This document shows, one piece after another, positions 35,285-43,853 of a stretch of DNA of 64,000 nucleotides. Numbering within the stretch: position 1 is the first letter of the stretch; every line of letters begins with the position of its first letter. A program made the translations under genes and the position numbers. Below the pieces are notes generated by a model, which saw only the letters and a program-made list of their open reading frames with translations, searched no databases and had not been told where the DNA came from. The DNA is from Pseudomonas sp. LFM046 (GTDB lineage: Bacteria > Pseudomonadota > Gammaproteobacteria > Pseudomonadales > Pseudomonadaceae). Where the stretch lies: positions 700,161-764,160 of the forward strand of contig NZ_JYKO02000001.1 in assembly GCF_000949385.2 (NCBI RefSeq), read 5' to 3'.

Positions 35285-37138
35285 TTAGTAGTGGTACCAC
35301 TTCAGCTCCAGCATCACCTCGTTTTCCGGCGCGGTGAGCTGGCTGAACTCCCGTTGTGCAGACAGGCGCACGCCGAGGTTGCGGGAGAGTTCCCATTGCT
35401 GGTTGAGGGACAGGCGACGGCGCACTTCGCCGTTGTGGAAGTAATCGCCGGACGCCTCCAGGCTGAGGCTGCCCAGGGGGTTGTGCCAGAGCAGGCCGGT
35501 ATTGAAGCCGGCGGCGGTGGCGATGAAGGGTGCGAAGTCTTCATTGTGCTCGACGCGGGCGGTGGCCAGGGCGAAGCCGAGGGTATCGTCGCCAAGGTTC
35601 CATGAACCGCCGATACCACCGTTGAGGTGGCTGACCAGACGCTCGTCGCCGTCCACGCCCGGTACCCGCTCCAGGCCGCCGGCCACTTGCCAGGACCAGG
35701 GCTTGAGCAGTTCGCCGCGAGGGGTGAGGGAGCGGATGGTCGCCAGGTCCAGGCGCTGCAATTGCCAGTGGTGGTCTTCGTACTGGCGCAGTTTGAGCTG
35801 GAGGATTTCGATCTGCGCGCCCAGGGGGAACCCGGACAGGTTGTCGTTGAGGTCGTGGTAGGCCATGCGCAGGCCGTATTCGGCGAAGGCTTTGTCCTCA
35901 CGGGTGCCCGCGCCCAGCTGCCAGGTACGCGATTCGTGACCTTCCTCGGGTAGATCGGGGCGATCGACGTCCAGTTGCGGCGGCGGATTGCGGTTGATGC
36001 TCTGCAGCAGCTTGTAGCTTCGGGTGGCGTTCTCGCGGGTGCGGTCCTCGCCGGCGGAGCGGTAGCGCACCAGGCGGAAGGCGGCGTCCTGGATCAGCGC
36101 GCGGCGTGGAGCGGGGAGGGCGAGGAAGGCCGGGTCGTCCAGCAGCTTCTCGTCATCGGCCAGACGCAGCACCCAATGCTGCTCAGCCGCGTCCAGGGGC
36201 TCGGCGCGGGCCAGCAGCTCTTTCTCCCGCGAGGGACGGTAGTCGATGGATTCCACCAGCCCCCCCTGCTTGACCGCGCGCACTGTGTCGGTGGGAATCG
36301 CCGTGATCGGGAACTGGTCCGTGAGTTCGGTGCCGGGGCGGGCGATTTCCAGCAGCTCCAGCAGGCGATAAGAGCAGTTCTCGTCGAAGAAGTAGTAATC
36401 GAAGCGAATCTGCTTGAGCTCCCAGACGTGCTCCACCATGCGCCCGGTTTCCTCGGGGGTGAGGTTCAGGCGGTATTCCCAGAGGTCACGGTTCTCCAGG
36501 CGGCTGTATTCCTTGAGCTTGTCGCGGTAGGGGACCAGGGCGAACAGGCCGGGGTAACCACCCATCAGCCCCTTCCAGGCGTAGAGGATGCTGTTGTCCG
36601 CGCCTTCGATGAAGGCGCCGAAGTTCAGCGCGTAGCTGAGCATCACGGTGTTGTTTTCGTGGATGTCCGGCTGGTCGATGCGCAGCAGGGTGTGGCCGAA
36701 CATGGACGACGGGCTGTTCAGGTAGGCGGCGGGGAACACCAGCACCGTGCTGTGCGGGTTGATGTCGGCGTACCAGGCCTTGTACTCGCTGCAGTCCGGC
36801 TGCGGCAGGTCGCTGAGCTGGAGCTGTTCCTTCAGCCAGCGGGTGCGCGCCGGGTAGGTGCACTGCGGGTGTTTGTCACCGAGGTTGGCCGGTGCATAAA
36901 GGGCGTCCAGGGTGGCCCTCAGCTCGTCGGCAGGGTTGCTGGCCCCGTTCTCGGCGAGGAAGAAGTCGGCGTCATCCACGTAGCTGCGCCAGCCGCCCAG
37001 CTTGCCGGTCTCGTAGTGGCCCAGGGCTATCCAGTAGGGATCGCCGGCCAGCGCCTGGAGGCGTTCGACGGAGACTTGCGGGGAGGCGTGTGCGGTGATC
37101 CAGGTGCAGAGAGCGAGGTACGGCAAAATCCGTTTCAA
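35285..37138 (-). CDS. DUF4105 periplasmic/outer-membrane protein
   Basis: A 617-residue protein with an N-terminal signal peptide (ILPYLALCTWITAHA). The DUF4105 core spans about residues 120-300: LNSPSSMFGHTLLRIDQPD, NFGAFIEGADNSILYAWKGLMGGYPG, and FDYYFFDENCSYRLLELLE, the last with the conserved H/N-C cluster typical of a papain-like fold (C in NCSYRLL, H in FGHTLL). The C-terminal third alternates hydrophobic beta segments ending in LELKWYHY, which looks like an outer-membrane barrel. A periplasmic peptidase or lipid-modifying enzyme attached to a barrel is a guess; no activity is known to me. Confidence 0.8.
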   Translation of the reverse strand: MKRILPYLALCTWITAHASPQVSVERLQALAGDPYWIALGHYETGKLGGWRSYVDDADFFLAENGASNPADELRATLDALYAPANLGDKHPQCTYPARTRWLKEQLQLSDLPQPDCSEYKAWYADINPHSTVLVFPAAYLNSPSSMFGHTLLRIDQPDIHENNTVMLSYALNFGAFIEGADNSILYAWKGLMGGYPGLFALVPYRDKLKEYSRLENRDLWEYRLNLTPEETGRMVEHVWELKQIRFDYYFFDENCSYRLLELLEIARPGTELTDQFPITAIPTDTVRAVKQGGLVESIDYRPSREKELLARAEPLDAAEQHWVLRLADDEKLLDDPAFLALPAPRRALIQDAAFRLVRYRSAGEDRTRENATRSYKLLQSINRNPPPQLDVDRPDLPEEGHESRTWQLGAGTREDKAFAEYGLRMAYHDLNDNLSGFPLGAQIEILQLKLRQYEDHHWQLQRLDLATIRSLTPRGELLKPWSWQVAGGLERVPGVDGDERLVSHLNGGIGGSWNLGDDTLGFALATARVEHNEDFAPFIATAAGFNTGLLWHNPLGSLSLEASGDYFHNGEVRRRLSLNQQWELSRNLGVRLSAQREFSQLTAPENEVMLELKWYHY

Positions 37139-37302
37139 GGGCGCAACTCTTCTTCTTGAGAGGTTCGTCGGCCGGAGCTTTGAGTAAGGCCGGGGCGGGT
37201 GTCAAGCAAGGCGATGGCGCGCTTTTGCGCAAGTTTGCAGGCGCGGGATGCAGGCTGCGTTACAGCGTCCACACTTAGGGAGTGAACCGGGGAGATTCCA
37301 GC

Positions 37303-37626
37303 ATGACCGTTACTGATCCAGGGGCTGCTCTTGATGCCCTGATAGTGGAGTACACCGCCCGCGCCAACGCCATTCGCGAGGACCTGGCCCGCAGCCATTC
37401 GCCAGATTTCGCCGAGCAGGCCATCCAGCGGGAGAATGACGAGGTACTGGAGGCCATCCTCGTCGAGACCGAGGCGGCCTTGCGTCGCGTGGGCATGGCG
37501 AAGCTGCGCCTGGCAGACGGCAGCTACGGCTACTGCCAGCGCTGCGGCGAACCCATCGAACCGGCGCGCCTGGCGGTGCTGCCAGCGGCTGAGTTCTGCC
37601 TGAGCTGCGCCGATCTGGCGCGCTGA
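37303..37626 (+). CDS. DksA/TraR family zinc-finger protein
   Basis: A 107-residue protein with the C-terminal zinc finger GYCQRCGEPIEPARLAVLPA followed by FCLSC (four Cys). The N-terminal helical part (FAEQAIQRENDEVLEAILVE) is shorter than in true DksA and lacks its long coiled-coil tip, as in the TraR-like paralogues of pseudomonads. Those bind the RNA polymerase secondary channel. ATG 37303 follows GGGGAG; a GTG at 37282 is in frame but lacks a ribosome-binding site. Confidence 0.85.
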   Translation: MTVTDPGAALDALIVEYTARANAIREDLARSHSPDFAEQAIQRENDEVLEAILVETEAALRRVGMAKLRLADGSYGYCQRCGEPIEPARLAVLPAAEFCLSCADLAR

Positions 37627-37715
37627 TCCTGCACTGGCGCCATGCCTTGCCAGTGATGTCAGGGCGGCGCCAGAATGCGGCCATCGCTTTCTTGCCGAGC
37701 CAATAAGGACACTCG

Positions 37716-40226
37716 ATGCCTGACTCCTTCGCTGCCAGCCTGCGTCTGGCGCCCGATGCGCTGACCCGTCCCTTCGAGCCTCATCAGTTCAGCTTCACGA
37801 GCACCGACGACCTGGAGCCCTTTCGCGGCGTGCTCGGCCAGGAGCGTGCGGTGGAAGCCCTGCAGTTCGGCGTGGCCATGCCACGACCCGGCTACAACGT
37901 CTATGTGATGGGCGAGCCGGGCACCGGCCGCTTCTCCTTCGTGCAGCGCTACCTCAAGGCTGAGGGCAAGCGTCTGCCGACGCCGATGGACTGGGTCTAC
38001 GTCAACCGCTTCGACGAACCGCGCGAACCCCGTGCCCTGCAGTTGCCGCCGGGGGAAGCGAGCGATTTCATCTGTGACATCGAACACCTGGTGGACAACC
38101 TGCTGTCCACCTTCCCGGCGGTGTTCGAGACGCCCACCTTCCAGCAGAAGAAGAATGCCATCGACCGTGGCTTCAACCAGCGCTACGACCGCGCCCTGGA
38201 TGTGATCGAGCGCCTGGCCCTGGAGAAGGACGTCGCCCTCTACCGTGACAGCGCCAACATCGCCTTCACGCCCATGAAGGACGGCAAGGCCCTGGACGAG
38301 GCGGACTTCGCCCAGTTGCCGGAAGCTGAGCGCGAGCGCTTCCATGACGACATCGCGGCCCTGGAGGAGCGTCTGAACGAGGAGCTTTCCAGCCTGCCGC
38401 AGTGGAAGCGCGAGTCCAGCAATCAACTGCGCCAGCTCAACGAGGAAACCATCACCCAGGCCTTGCAGCCGCTGCTGTCGCCCCTGTCGGAGAAGTACGC
38501 GGAAAACGCCGGCGTGGTCGCTTACCTCCAGGCCATGCAGGTGAACCTGCTGAAGACCGTGGTGGACCAGTTGCTGGACGAGAAGCCGGACGCCCAGCGC
38601 CGTGAGCTGTTGGAAGAGCAGTATTGCCCCAGCCTGGTGGTGGGCCACCACGCCAGCGGCGGTGCGCCGGTGGTGTTCGAGTCCCATCCCACCTACGACA
38701 ACCTGTTCGGCCGCATCGAGTACGGCACCGACCAGGGCGCCCTTTACACCAGCTACCGCCAGTTGCGGCCGGGCGCGCTGCACCGCGCCAACGGCGGCTT
38801 CCTGGTGCTGGAGGCGGAGAAGCTGCTGGGTGAGCCGTTCGTCTGGGATGCTCTGAAGCGTGCGCTGCATTCCCGGCAGCTGAAGATGGAATCGCCCCTT
38901 GCCGAGCTGGGCCGCCTGGCTACGGTGACCCTGACGCCCCAGGTGATTCCGCTGCAGGTGAAGGTCGTGATCGTCGGCTCGCGCCAGCTCTATTACACGC
39001 TGCAGGACCTGGATCCGGACTTCCAGGAGATGTTCCGGGTGCTGGTGGACTTCGACGAGGAAATCGCCCTGTCGGACGACAGCCTGGAGCAGTTCGCCCA
39101 GTTGCTGAAGACGCGGACGTCGGAGGAGGGCATGGCGCCGCTCACCGCTGCCGCCGTGGCCCGCCTGGCCACTTACAGTGCCCGCCTGGCTGAGCACCAG
39201 GGGCGTCTGTCGGCCCGTATCGGCGACCTCTTCCAGTTGGTGAGCGAGGCCGACTTCATCCGCCACCTCGCCAGTGAACCCGTTACCGATGCCGGCCACA
39301 TCGAGCGTGCCCTGAAGGCCAAGGCCACGCGCACTGGCCGGGTTTCGGCACGCATCCTGGATGACATGCTGGCGGGCATCATCCTGATCGACACCCAGGG
39401 CGCCGCAGTGGGCAAGTGCAATGGCCTGACCGTGCTGGAAGTGGGCGATTCGGCCTTCGGCGTGCCGGCGCGGATTTCCGCCACCGTCTACCCGGGCAGC
39501 TCGGGCATCGTCGACATCGAGCGCGAGGTCAATCTCGGCCAGCCGATCCACTCCAAGGGTGTGATGATCCTGACCGGCTACCTCGGCAGTCGCTACGCCC
39601 AGGAATTCCCCCTGGAAATTTCCGCGAGCATCGCCCTGGAGCAGTCCTACGGCTATGTGGACGGCGACAGCGCTTCCCTGGGCGAGGCCTGCACCCTGAT
39701 CTCCGCCCTGTCGCGCACGCCCCTCAAGCAGTGCTTCGCCATCACCGGTTCGATCAACCAGTTCGGCGAGGTGCAGGCGGTGGGCGGGGTCAACGAGAAG
39801 ATCGAGGGCTTCTTCCGCCTCTGCGAGGCCCGTGGCCTCACCGGCGAGCAGGGGGTGATCATCCCTCATGCCAACGTCACCAACCTGATGCTCGACGAGC
39901 GTGTGCTGGAGGCGGTGCGCAAGGGCAAGTTCCACGTCTACGCCGTGCGCCAGGCGGATGAGGCCCTGAGCCTGCTGGTGGGTGCACCGGCGGGGATGCC
40001 GGACGAGAAGGGACAATTCCCCGAAGGTAGCGTCAACGCCCAGGTCGTGGCGCGCCTGCGGGAAATCGCGGAAATGGGCCTGGAGGAAGAAGAGAAGCCC
40101 GCGCCGGCGCAGGAGGTGGCGGACGTCGTTTCCAAGGCCGCCGCGCAGCCGAAGCCTTCTCGCAAGGGACCGAAGCAGGAGCCGGGCAAGACGCCGGTTC
40201 CGGAAAAGACTCAGGGACCGTCCTGA
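37716..40226 (+). CDS. Lon-like ATP-dependent protease (LonB/AAA_32 type)
   Basis: An 836-residue protein with an AAA module followed by a Lon-type proteolytic domain. The Ser-Lys dyad is clear: Ser in DGDSASLGEACTL and Lys in VGGVNEKIEGFF. The P-loop reads VMGEPGTGRFSF, with Arg and Phe where most ATPases have Lys and Ser/Thr; I recall GTGR also in relatives of this type. The middle (PQWKRESSNQLRQLNEE) is a coiled-coil insert. The C-terminal 50 residues are Lys/Pro-rich and disordered. The canonical Lon N-terminal domain is absent. Substrates are unknown. It follows the DksA-like gene by 89 bp. Confidence 0.88.
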   Translation: MPDSFAASLRLAPDALTRPFEPHQFSFTSTDDLEPFRGVLGQERAVEALQFGVAMPRPGYNVYVMGEPGTGRFSFVQRYLKAEGKRLPTPMDWVYVNRFDEPREPRALQLPPGEASDFICDIEHLVDNLLSTFPAVFETPTFQQKKNAIDRGFNQRYDRALDVIERLALEKDVALYRDSANIAFTPMKDGKALDEADFAQLPEAERERFHDDIAALEERLNEELSSLPQWKRESSNQLRQLNEETITQALQPLLSPLSEKYAENAGVVAYLQAMQVNLLKTVVDQLLDEKPDAQRRELLEEQYCPSLVVGHHASGGAPVVFESHPTYDNLFGRIEYGTDQGALYTSYRQLRPGALHRANGGFLVLEAEKLLGEPFVWDALKRALHSRQLKMESPLAELGRLATVTLTPQVIPLQVKVVIVGSRQLYYTLQDLDPDFQEMFRVLVDFDEEIALSDDSLEQFAQLLKTRTSEEGMAPLTAAAVARLATYSARLAEHQGRLSARIGDLFQLVSEADFIRHLASEPVTDAGHIERALKAKATRTGRVSARILDDMLAGIILIDTQGAAVGKCNGLTVLEVGDSAFGVPARISATVYPGSSGIVDIEREVNLGQPIHSKGVMILTGYLGSRYAQEFPLEISASIALEQSYGYVDGDSASLGEACTLISALSRTPLKQCFAITGSINQFGEVQAVGGVNEKIEGFFRLCEARGLTGEQGVIIPHANVTNLMLDERVLEAVRKGKFHVYAVRQADEALSLLVGAPAGMPDEKGQFPEGSVNAQVVARLREIAEMGLEEEEKPAPAQEVADVVSKAAAQPKPSRKGPKQEPGKTPVPEKTQGPS

Positions 40227-40347
40227 GTGATGCCGCGACCTGCCGGCCGTACCGGGTTCCCGGTGTGGCTGGTCGGTCACTGAGCGGCAGGGACGAAAGC
40301 CTCCATGGTCTGCATCCTGCCGCCTTTCCCTCATGCTATTCACAAGG

Positions 40348-40370
40348 TTATCCACAGCTCGCGTGGATAA
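40348..40370. promoter_or_regulatory. Inverted pair of DnaA boxes
   Basis: TTATCCACA (40348-40356, perfect DnaA box) faces CGTGGATAA (40362-40370, one mismatch on the other strand) with 5 bp between. It lies about 70 bp before a small gene and could tie its expression to DnaA. Confidence 0.6.
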
Positions 40371-40437
40371 GCATCGCGCTTTCGCAGGTCCAATCTCGGG
40401 TGTAGGCTGAAAACAGGCTCCTGTGAGGAAAGCCGCC

Positions 40438-40779
40438 ATGACGCGCAACCTCTGCCTTACCCGCCAATGCCTGGGACTGGTAACCCGGATCGAATGCGTG
40501 ATCCGTCCGCTGGCGGGAGAGAACGGACTCTGGACGCTGCTCTGTGCGGCGGGGATGTCGGGGGAACAGCCCTCGGCAATCAAGGCCCAGGGTCCGTTCC
40601 ATGGGCCGCTGGTGGCCGAATCGGTGCTCACCGCCATCGCTGAATGCTTGGCCGAGCAGGGCTACATCGAGGCCCACGATCCGCCGATCTGGCGCATTCA
40701 CCTCCAGGGTGAGCTGCGGCGGATCAACGGAACGCGCTGCCGCAATCTGGGTGACTGCCAGTTCCACCCTGAAAGCTGA
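40438..40779 (+). CDS. Hypothetical 113-aa protein
   Basis: Begins MTRNLCLTRQCLGLVTRIEC at ATG 40438 behind GAGGAAAG. It contains five Cys residues, a basic IHLQGELRRINGTRCRN segment and no TM helix. LVAESVLTAIAECLAEQGYI looks like a winged-helix or helical fragment, but I do not recognise the family. High third-position GC and a position conserved between the Lon-like gene and fklB in P. aeruginosa support it as real. DnaA boxes lie on both sides. Confidence 0.7.
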   Translation: MTRNLCLTRQCLGLVTRIECVIRPLAGENGLWTLLCAAGMSGEQPSAIKAQGPFHGPLVAESVLTAIAECLAEQGYIEAHDPPIWRIHLQGELRRINGTRCRNLGDCQFHPES

Positions 40780-40850
40780 CGCGCCCGTTGGCCAACTTCT
40801 GAGCAGCTGCCGCGGGCCGGCGGCGGAAGCGCCCTACGCAGGACATTCCA

Positions 40851-40991
40851 GTGCTCGCCCACAGACTTATCCACAGCGTTTGGGGATATGTGAGGGGCTG
40901 TTTCGGTTGGGAGCTTGCCGGCGTTTTCGTGGATAGCGGCAAGGCTTTGGCCAGGCTCTACCTGGACAAGGAGGCCGGAAACGACCATTGA
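40851..40991 (+). CDS. Possible small ORF, 46 aa
   Basis: GTG 40851 to TGA 40991, preceded by AGGA at 8 nt. The product starts MLAHRLIHSVWGYVRG and ends LARLYLDKEAGNDH. Codon third positions are fairly GC-rich, and composition resembles a folded peptide. No family is recognised, and the DnaA box TTATCCACA lies within it, so it may be spurious. Confidence 0.3.
   Translation: MLAHRLIHSVWGYVRGCFGWELAGVFVDSGKALARLYLDKEAGNDH
40867..40875 (+). promoter_or_regulatory. DnaA box
   Basis: Perfect TTATCCACA, about 500 bp from the inverted DnaA-box pair on the other side of the 113-aa gene. Confidence 0.5.
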
Positions 40992-41113
40992 TCGTCGTTT
41001 TGCTTCCTTCCAGACCCGGCAGTTACCGAAAGCGGACGGGCGGTTGCGTTTCCGTCGCCCGTATTCAGTCCTGTGCATTAGATTTGAGGTGTACAGCGCG
41101 CGAGGGCGACGCC

Positions 41114-41419
41114 ATGAAATTGCACGACCTCACCAGCCATGCCCGTGCCGGGCACGTCGAAGAAATCAACCTGATCTCCCTGGAAGGTGGCATCTACCTG
41201 CTGGAAGCCCGGATCGATGGCCGCTCCCATGCCCTGGACGATGGCCATGGGCACGCCATGCACCTGCGGTCCGTGGAGCACGCCCGGGAGGTACTGCACG
41301 AGTTCCCTGAACTGCCATTCCACCTGGTGCACGACGTGGTGCATGACGAGATGTGCGGGATGGAATCGGACACCCAGGATACGGTGCGTGTACCGATGTC
41401 CACCCGGGTTTCCCACTGA
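41114..41419 (+). CDS. DUF6482-like small protein
   Basis: A 101-residue soluble acidic protein, MKLHDLTSHARAGHVEEINLI. It has a His-rich middle (SHALDDGHGHAMHLRSVEHAREV) and LPFHLVHDVVHDEMCGME near the C-terminus. I believe this is the DUF6482 family, frequent in pseudomonads, without known function. ATG 41114 is chosen because the product from there is compact; the upstream in-frame stretch is not conserved-looking. It stands 84 bp before fklB on the same strand. Confidence 0.7.
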   Translation: MKLHDLTSHARAGHVEEINLISLEGGIYLLEARIDGRSHALDDGHGHAMHLRSVEHAREVLHEFPELPFHLVHDVVHDEMCGMESDTQDTVRVPMSTRVSH

Positions 41420-41503
41420 AGGGCCTCATCTGACCGGAGCTCGCGCCGGGAAAAGGAAGCTGTGCTAGTCTGGCCGACCTTTTTCCCGGAGCGGAGTTCC
41501 GCC

Positions 41504-42121
41504 ATGTCTCAACTCGATCTTTCCACCGACGAAACCCGCGTCAGCTACGGTATCGGCCGTCAGCTCGGCGACCAGATCCGCGACAATCCTCCGCCCGGCG
41601 TGAGCCTGGACGCTGTCCTGGCCGGTCTCAGCGACGCCTTCCAGGGCCTGGAAAGCCGCGTTGACGGCGCCGCCCTGTCCGCCAGCTTCCGCGTCATTCG
41701 CGAGCGCATGCAGGCCGAAGCCGAGGCCAAGGCCGAAGCCGCTGCCGGCGCGGGCCGTGCTTACCTGGAAGAGAATGCCAAGCGTAACGGCGTGACCGTC
41801 CTGGCGTCCGGCCTGCAGTACGAAGTACTGGTAGCGGGCGAGGGTGCCAAGCCGTCCGCCGAGGACACCGTGCGTACCCACTATCACGGCACTCTGATCG
41901 ACGGCACCGTGTTCGACAGCTCCTACGATCGTGGCCAGCCGGCGGAATTCCCGGTGGGCGGCGTGATCGCTGGCTGGGTCGAGGCTCTGCAGCTGATGAA
42001 CACCGGCAGTAAGTGGCGTCTGCACGTTCCGAGCGAACTGGCCTACGGTGGCCAGGCTGTCGGCAGCATTCCGCCTCACAGCGTGCTGGTATTCGACGTG
42101 GAACTCCTGGATATCCTCTGA
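41504..42121 (+). CDS. fklB: FKBP-type peptidyl-prolyl isomerase FklB
   Basis: A 205-residue two-domain isomerase. The N-terminal dimerisation domain (SYGIGRQLGDQI, long Ala/Glu-rich helix AEAEAKAEAAAGAGRAYLEE) leads to the C-terminal FKBP domain (VRTHYHGTLIDGTVFDSSYD, VIAGWVEALQLMNTGSKW, LAYG, FDVELLDI). This matches E. coli FklB in length. There is no signal peptide, so it acts in the cytoplasm. ATG 41504 follows CGGAG. Confidence 0.92.
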   Translation: MSQLDLSTDETRVSYGIGRQLGDQIRDNPPPGVSLDAVLAGLSDAFQGLESRVDGAALSASFRVIRERMQAEAEAKAEAAAGAGRAYLEENAKRNGVTVLASGLQYEVLVAGEGAKPSAEDTVRTHYHGTLIDGTVFDSSYDRGQPAEFPVGGVIAGWVEALQLMNTGSKWRLHVPSELAYGGQAVGSIPPHSVLVFDVELLDIL

Positions 42122-42268
42122 TCCGGAAATTGCTCCCGGGCGAGCCGTCCCTGGCCTGCCCGGGAACCGGCGAGGGCGCCCTTGCCCTCGCTGCAGGTCC
42201 GGCCCCCCGGCGCGAGACCTGCGGATGACGCCGTCCTGGCGTCACCGAACCCCTTCGTTTATGTCTGC

Positions 42269-42511
42269 TCAGTGGGGCTCGCCATGGGGCCGCAGCGCCC
42301 TGGCGTAGCAGAACAGGAAGAGGTTGCGCACCAGTTCCTTGAGCACCAGAGGCTCGCTGGAACTCAGGCTGGCCAGGTCGAGGTCGCCCTGGTCCCGCAG
42401 TTCGTCGAGATCATCTTCTTTCAGCACGGCGCAGACTTCGCCGGTGTCCCGGTTGAGTATCCGCAGGTAGGGGTGGGGTCGATCCAGCCAGGCATCGATC
42501 AGGTAGGTCAT
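42269..42511 (-). CDS. PA4570-like small protein under a Fur-type box
   Basis: An 80-residue protein, MTYLIDAWLDRPHPYLRILN, ending in LKELVRNLFLFCYARALRP plus a short tail. It corresponds to a conserved hypothetical of pseudomonads found beside ispB. A strong AAGGAG lies 7 nt before ATG 42511, and an AT-rich Fur-box-like palindrome lies about 30 bp upstream. The gene is therefore likely induced in iron starvation. No fold or catalytic motif is recognised. Confidence 0.75.
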   Translation of the reverse strand: MTYLIDAWLDRPHPYLRILNRDTGEVCAVLKEDDLDELRDQGDLDLASLSSSEPLVLKELVRNLFLFCYARALRPHGEPH

Positions 42512-42539
42512 GGCTCATCTCCTTGAAAAGCGTAGAGAT

Positions 42540-42557
42540 GAGAATAATTATTATTAG
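42540..42557 (-). promoter_or_regulatory. Fur-box-like operator
   Basis: GAGAATAATTATTATTAG, close to the Pseudomonas pattern GAGAATNATTCTC and to NATNAT hexamer repeats of the Fur consensus. It is a striking AT-rich patch in GC-rich DNA directly upstream of the small gene. Confidence 0.65.
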
Positions 42558-42597
42558 CCAAATGACAAGTGCCAATGGATGCTTTTCGTCGAGGCAG

Positions 42598-42626
42598 AAA
42601 AAAGCCCGTCGCGGGGACGGGCTTTT
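42598..42626 (-). terminator. Intrinsic terminator of ispB
   Basis: On the minus strand GCCCGTC/GACGGGC forms a 7-bp stem extended by A-T pairs and ends in TTTTTT, 15 bp past the ispB stop. Confidence 0.9.
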
Positions 42627-42640
42627 CGTCGGTGCCGAAC

Positions 42641-43609
42641 TCAGTGGGTTCGGGCTACGGCGAACTCGGTGAGTTCGGTCAGCGCATCGCGGTAGGGGCC
42701 GGACGGCAGCACGTCCAGGCAGGCGATGGCGCGGGCTGCGTAGTCGCGGGCCAGGCGCGCGGTGTAGTCCAGGGCGCCGGCGGCTTCCACGGCGGCACGG
42801 ATGCCTTCCAGGTCCTGGCTGCCGCCCTGCTGGATGGCCTTGCGTACCAGCGCGGCCTGCTCCGGGGTGCCATCGCGCATGGTGGCGATCAGCGGCAGGG
42901 TGGGCTTGCCTTCGGCCAGGTCGTCACCGACGTTCTTGCCGAGGGTGGCGGCGTCGCCGCGGTAGTCCAGCAGGTCGTCCACCAGTTGGAAGGCGATACC
43001 CAGGGCGTCGCCGAACTGGCGCAGGGCTTCTGCTTGCTCGGCGGGGGCGCCGGCCAGCATGGCGGCGCTGTGGGTGGATGCCTCGAAGAGCATCGCGGTC
43101 TTGCCGCGAATGACTTCCATATAGGTTTCTTCGGTGGTGCTGGCGTCGCGGATCTTCGACAGCTGCAGCACTTCGCCTTCAGCAATCACCCGGGTGGCCT
43201 GGGAGATGATGCGCATCACCGGCATGGAGCCGAGATCCACCATCATTTCGAAGGAACGGGCGTAGAGGAAGTCGCCGACCAGCACGCTGGGTGCGTTGCC
43301 CCAGAGCGCGTTGGCGGTGGAGCGGCCGCGGCGCATGCCGGAGGCATCCACGACGTCGTCATGGAGCAGGGTGGAGGTGTGCAGGAACTCGATGGTGGCG
43401 GCCAGGAGGCGCAGTTGGTCACCGCCGAAGCCCAAGGCGTTGCCGGTCAGCAGGACCAGCAACGGGCGCAGGCGCTTGCCGCCGGCGGACACGATGTAGT
43501 CGCCAATCTTCTCGACCAGGGGAACGCGGGAGGTCAGCTGCCGACGGATGATGTCGTCGACTGCGGTAAAATCGTCCGCCACCACGCGGTAGAAAGCCTG
43601 GGGTTGCAT
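42641..43609 (-). CDS. ispB: Octaprenyl (polyprenyl) diphosphate synthase
   Basis: A 322-residue trans-prenyltransferase making the side chain of ubiquinone. Both Asp-rich motifs are intact: LLHDDVVDAS (first DDxxD) and QLVDDLLDYRGD (second). GGKRLRPLLVLLTG and EGEVLQLSKI are further landmarks. Product chain length (C40 or C45) cannot be fixed by eye; pseudomonads make UQ-9. It is divergent from rplU, as in most gammaproteobacteria. Confidence 0.95.
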   Translation of the reverse strand: MQPQAFYRVVADDFTAVDDIIRRQLTSRVPLVEKIGDYIVSAGGKRLRPLLVLLTGNALGFGGDQLRLLAATIEFLHTSTLLHDDVVDASGMRRGRSTANALWGNAPSVLVGDFLYARSFEMMVDLGSMPVMRIISQATRVIAEGEVLQLSKIRDASTTEETYMEVIRGKTAMLFEASTHSAAMLAGAPAEQAEALRQFGDALGIAFQLVDDLLDYRGDAATLGKNVGDDLAEGKPTLPLIATMRDGTPEQAALVRKAIQQGGSQDLEGIRAAVEAAGALDYTARLARDYAARAIACLDVLPSGPYRDALTELTEFAVARTH

Positions 43610-43688
43610 CGGCCTGAGGTGCTCCTATTGGGATGCGCGGCATGCTAGGGACCGGGCCGGGGGCTGTCAAGGCGAGCCCTGGCGGTGC

Positions 43689-43717
43689 TTGCGCGGCAAT
43701 CGCGGCTTGCGTACAAT
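43689..43717 (+). promoter_or_regulatory. Sigma-70 promoter of rplU-rpmA
   Basis: TTGCGC (43689-43694), 17-bp spacer, TACAAT (43712-43717). It would give a leader of about 130 nt before rplU. Confidence 0.75.
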
Positions 43718-43853
43718 CGCGGCCCCTGAACTTCCTTGGGCATTTTCCTGCCTTACGCAATTGCACGGGCGTCAGTTCCGGCCCCATGCAGCCATGCCGA
43801 CCCATTTCTCTTTTTATAAAGCGTCGGGTGAGCAGGTTTAACGGAGAAAATCC

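Larger units (their letters stand above)
40780..41113. other. 334-bp interval with a DnaA box and a possible small ORF
   Basis: Contains the 46-codon ORF and the DnaA box listed separately. The part after 40992 should carry the promoter of the next gene, but no clear -10/-35 pair stands out. Confidence 0.5.

Noticed and set aside
40348-40875. Chromosomal replication origin
   Set aside because: DnaA boxes are few, no AT-rich unwinding region is present, and dnaA, dnaN, gyrB, rpmH or gidA are not nearby.
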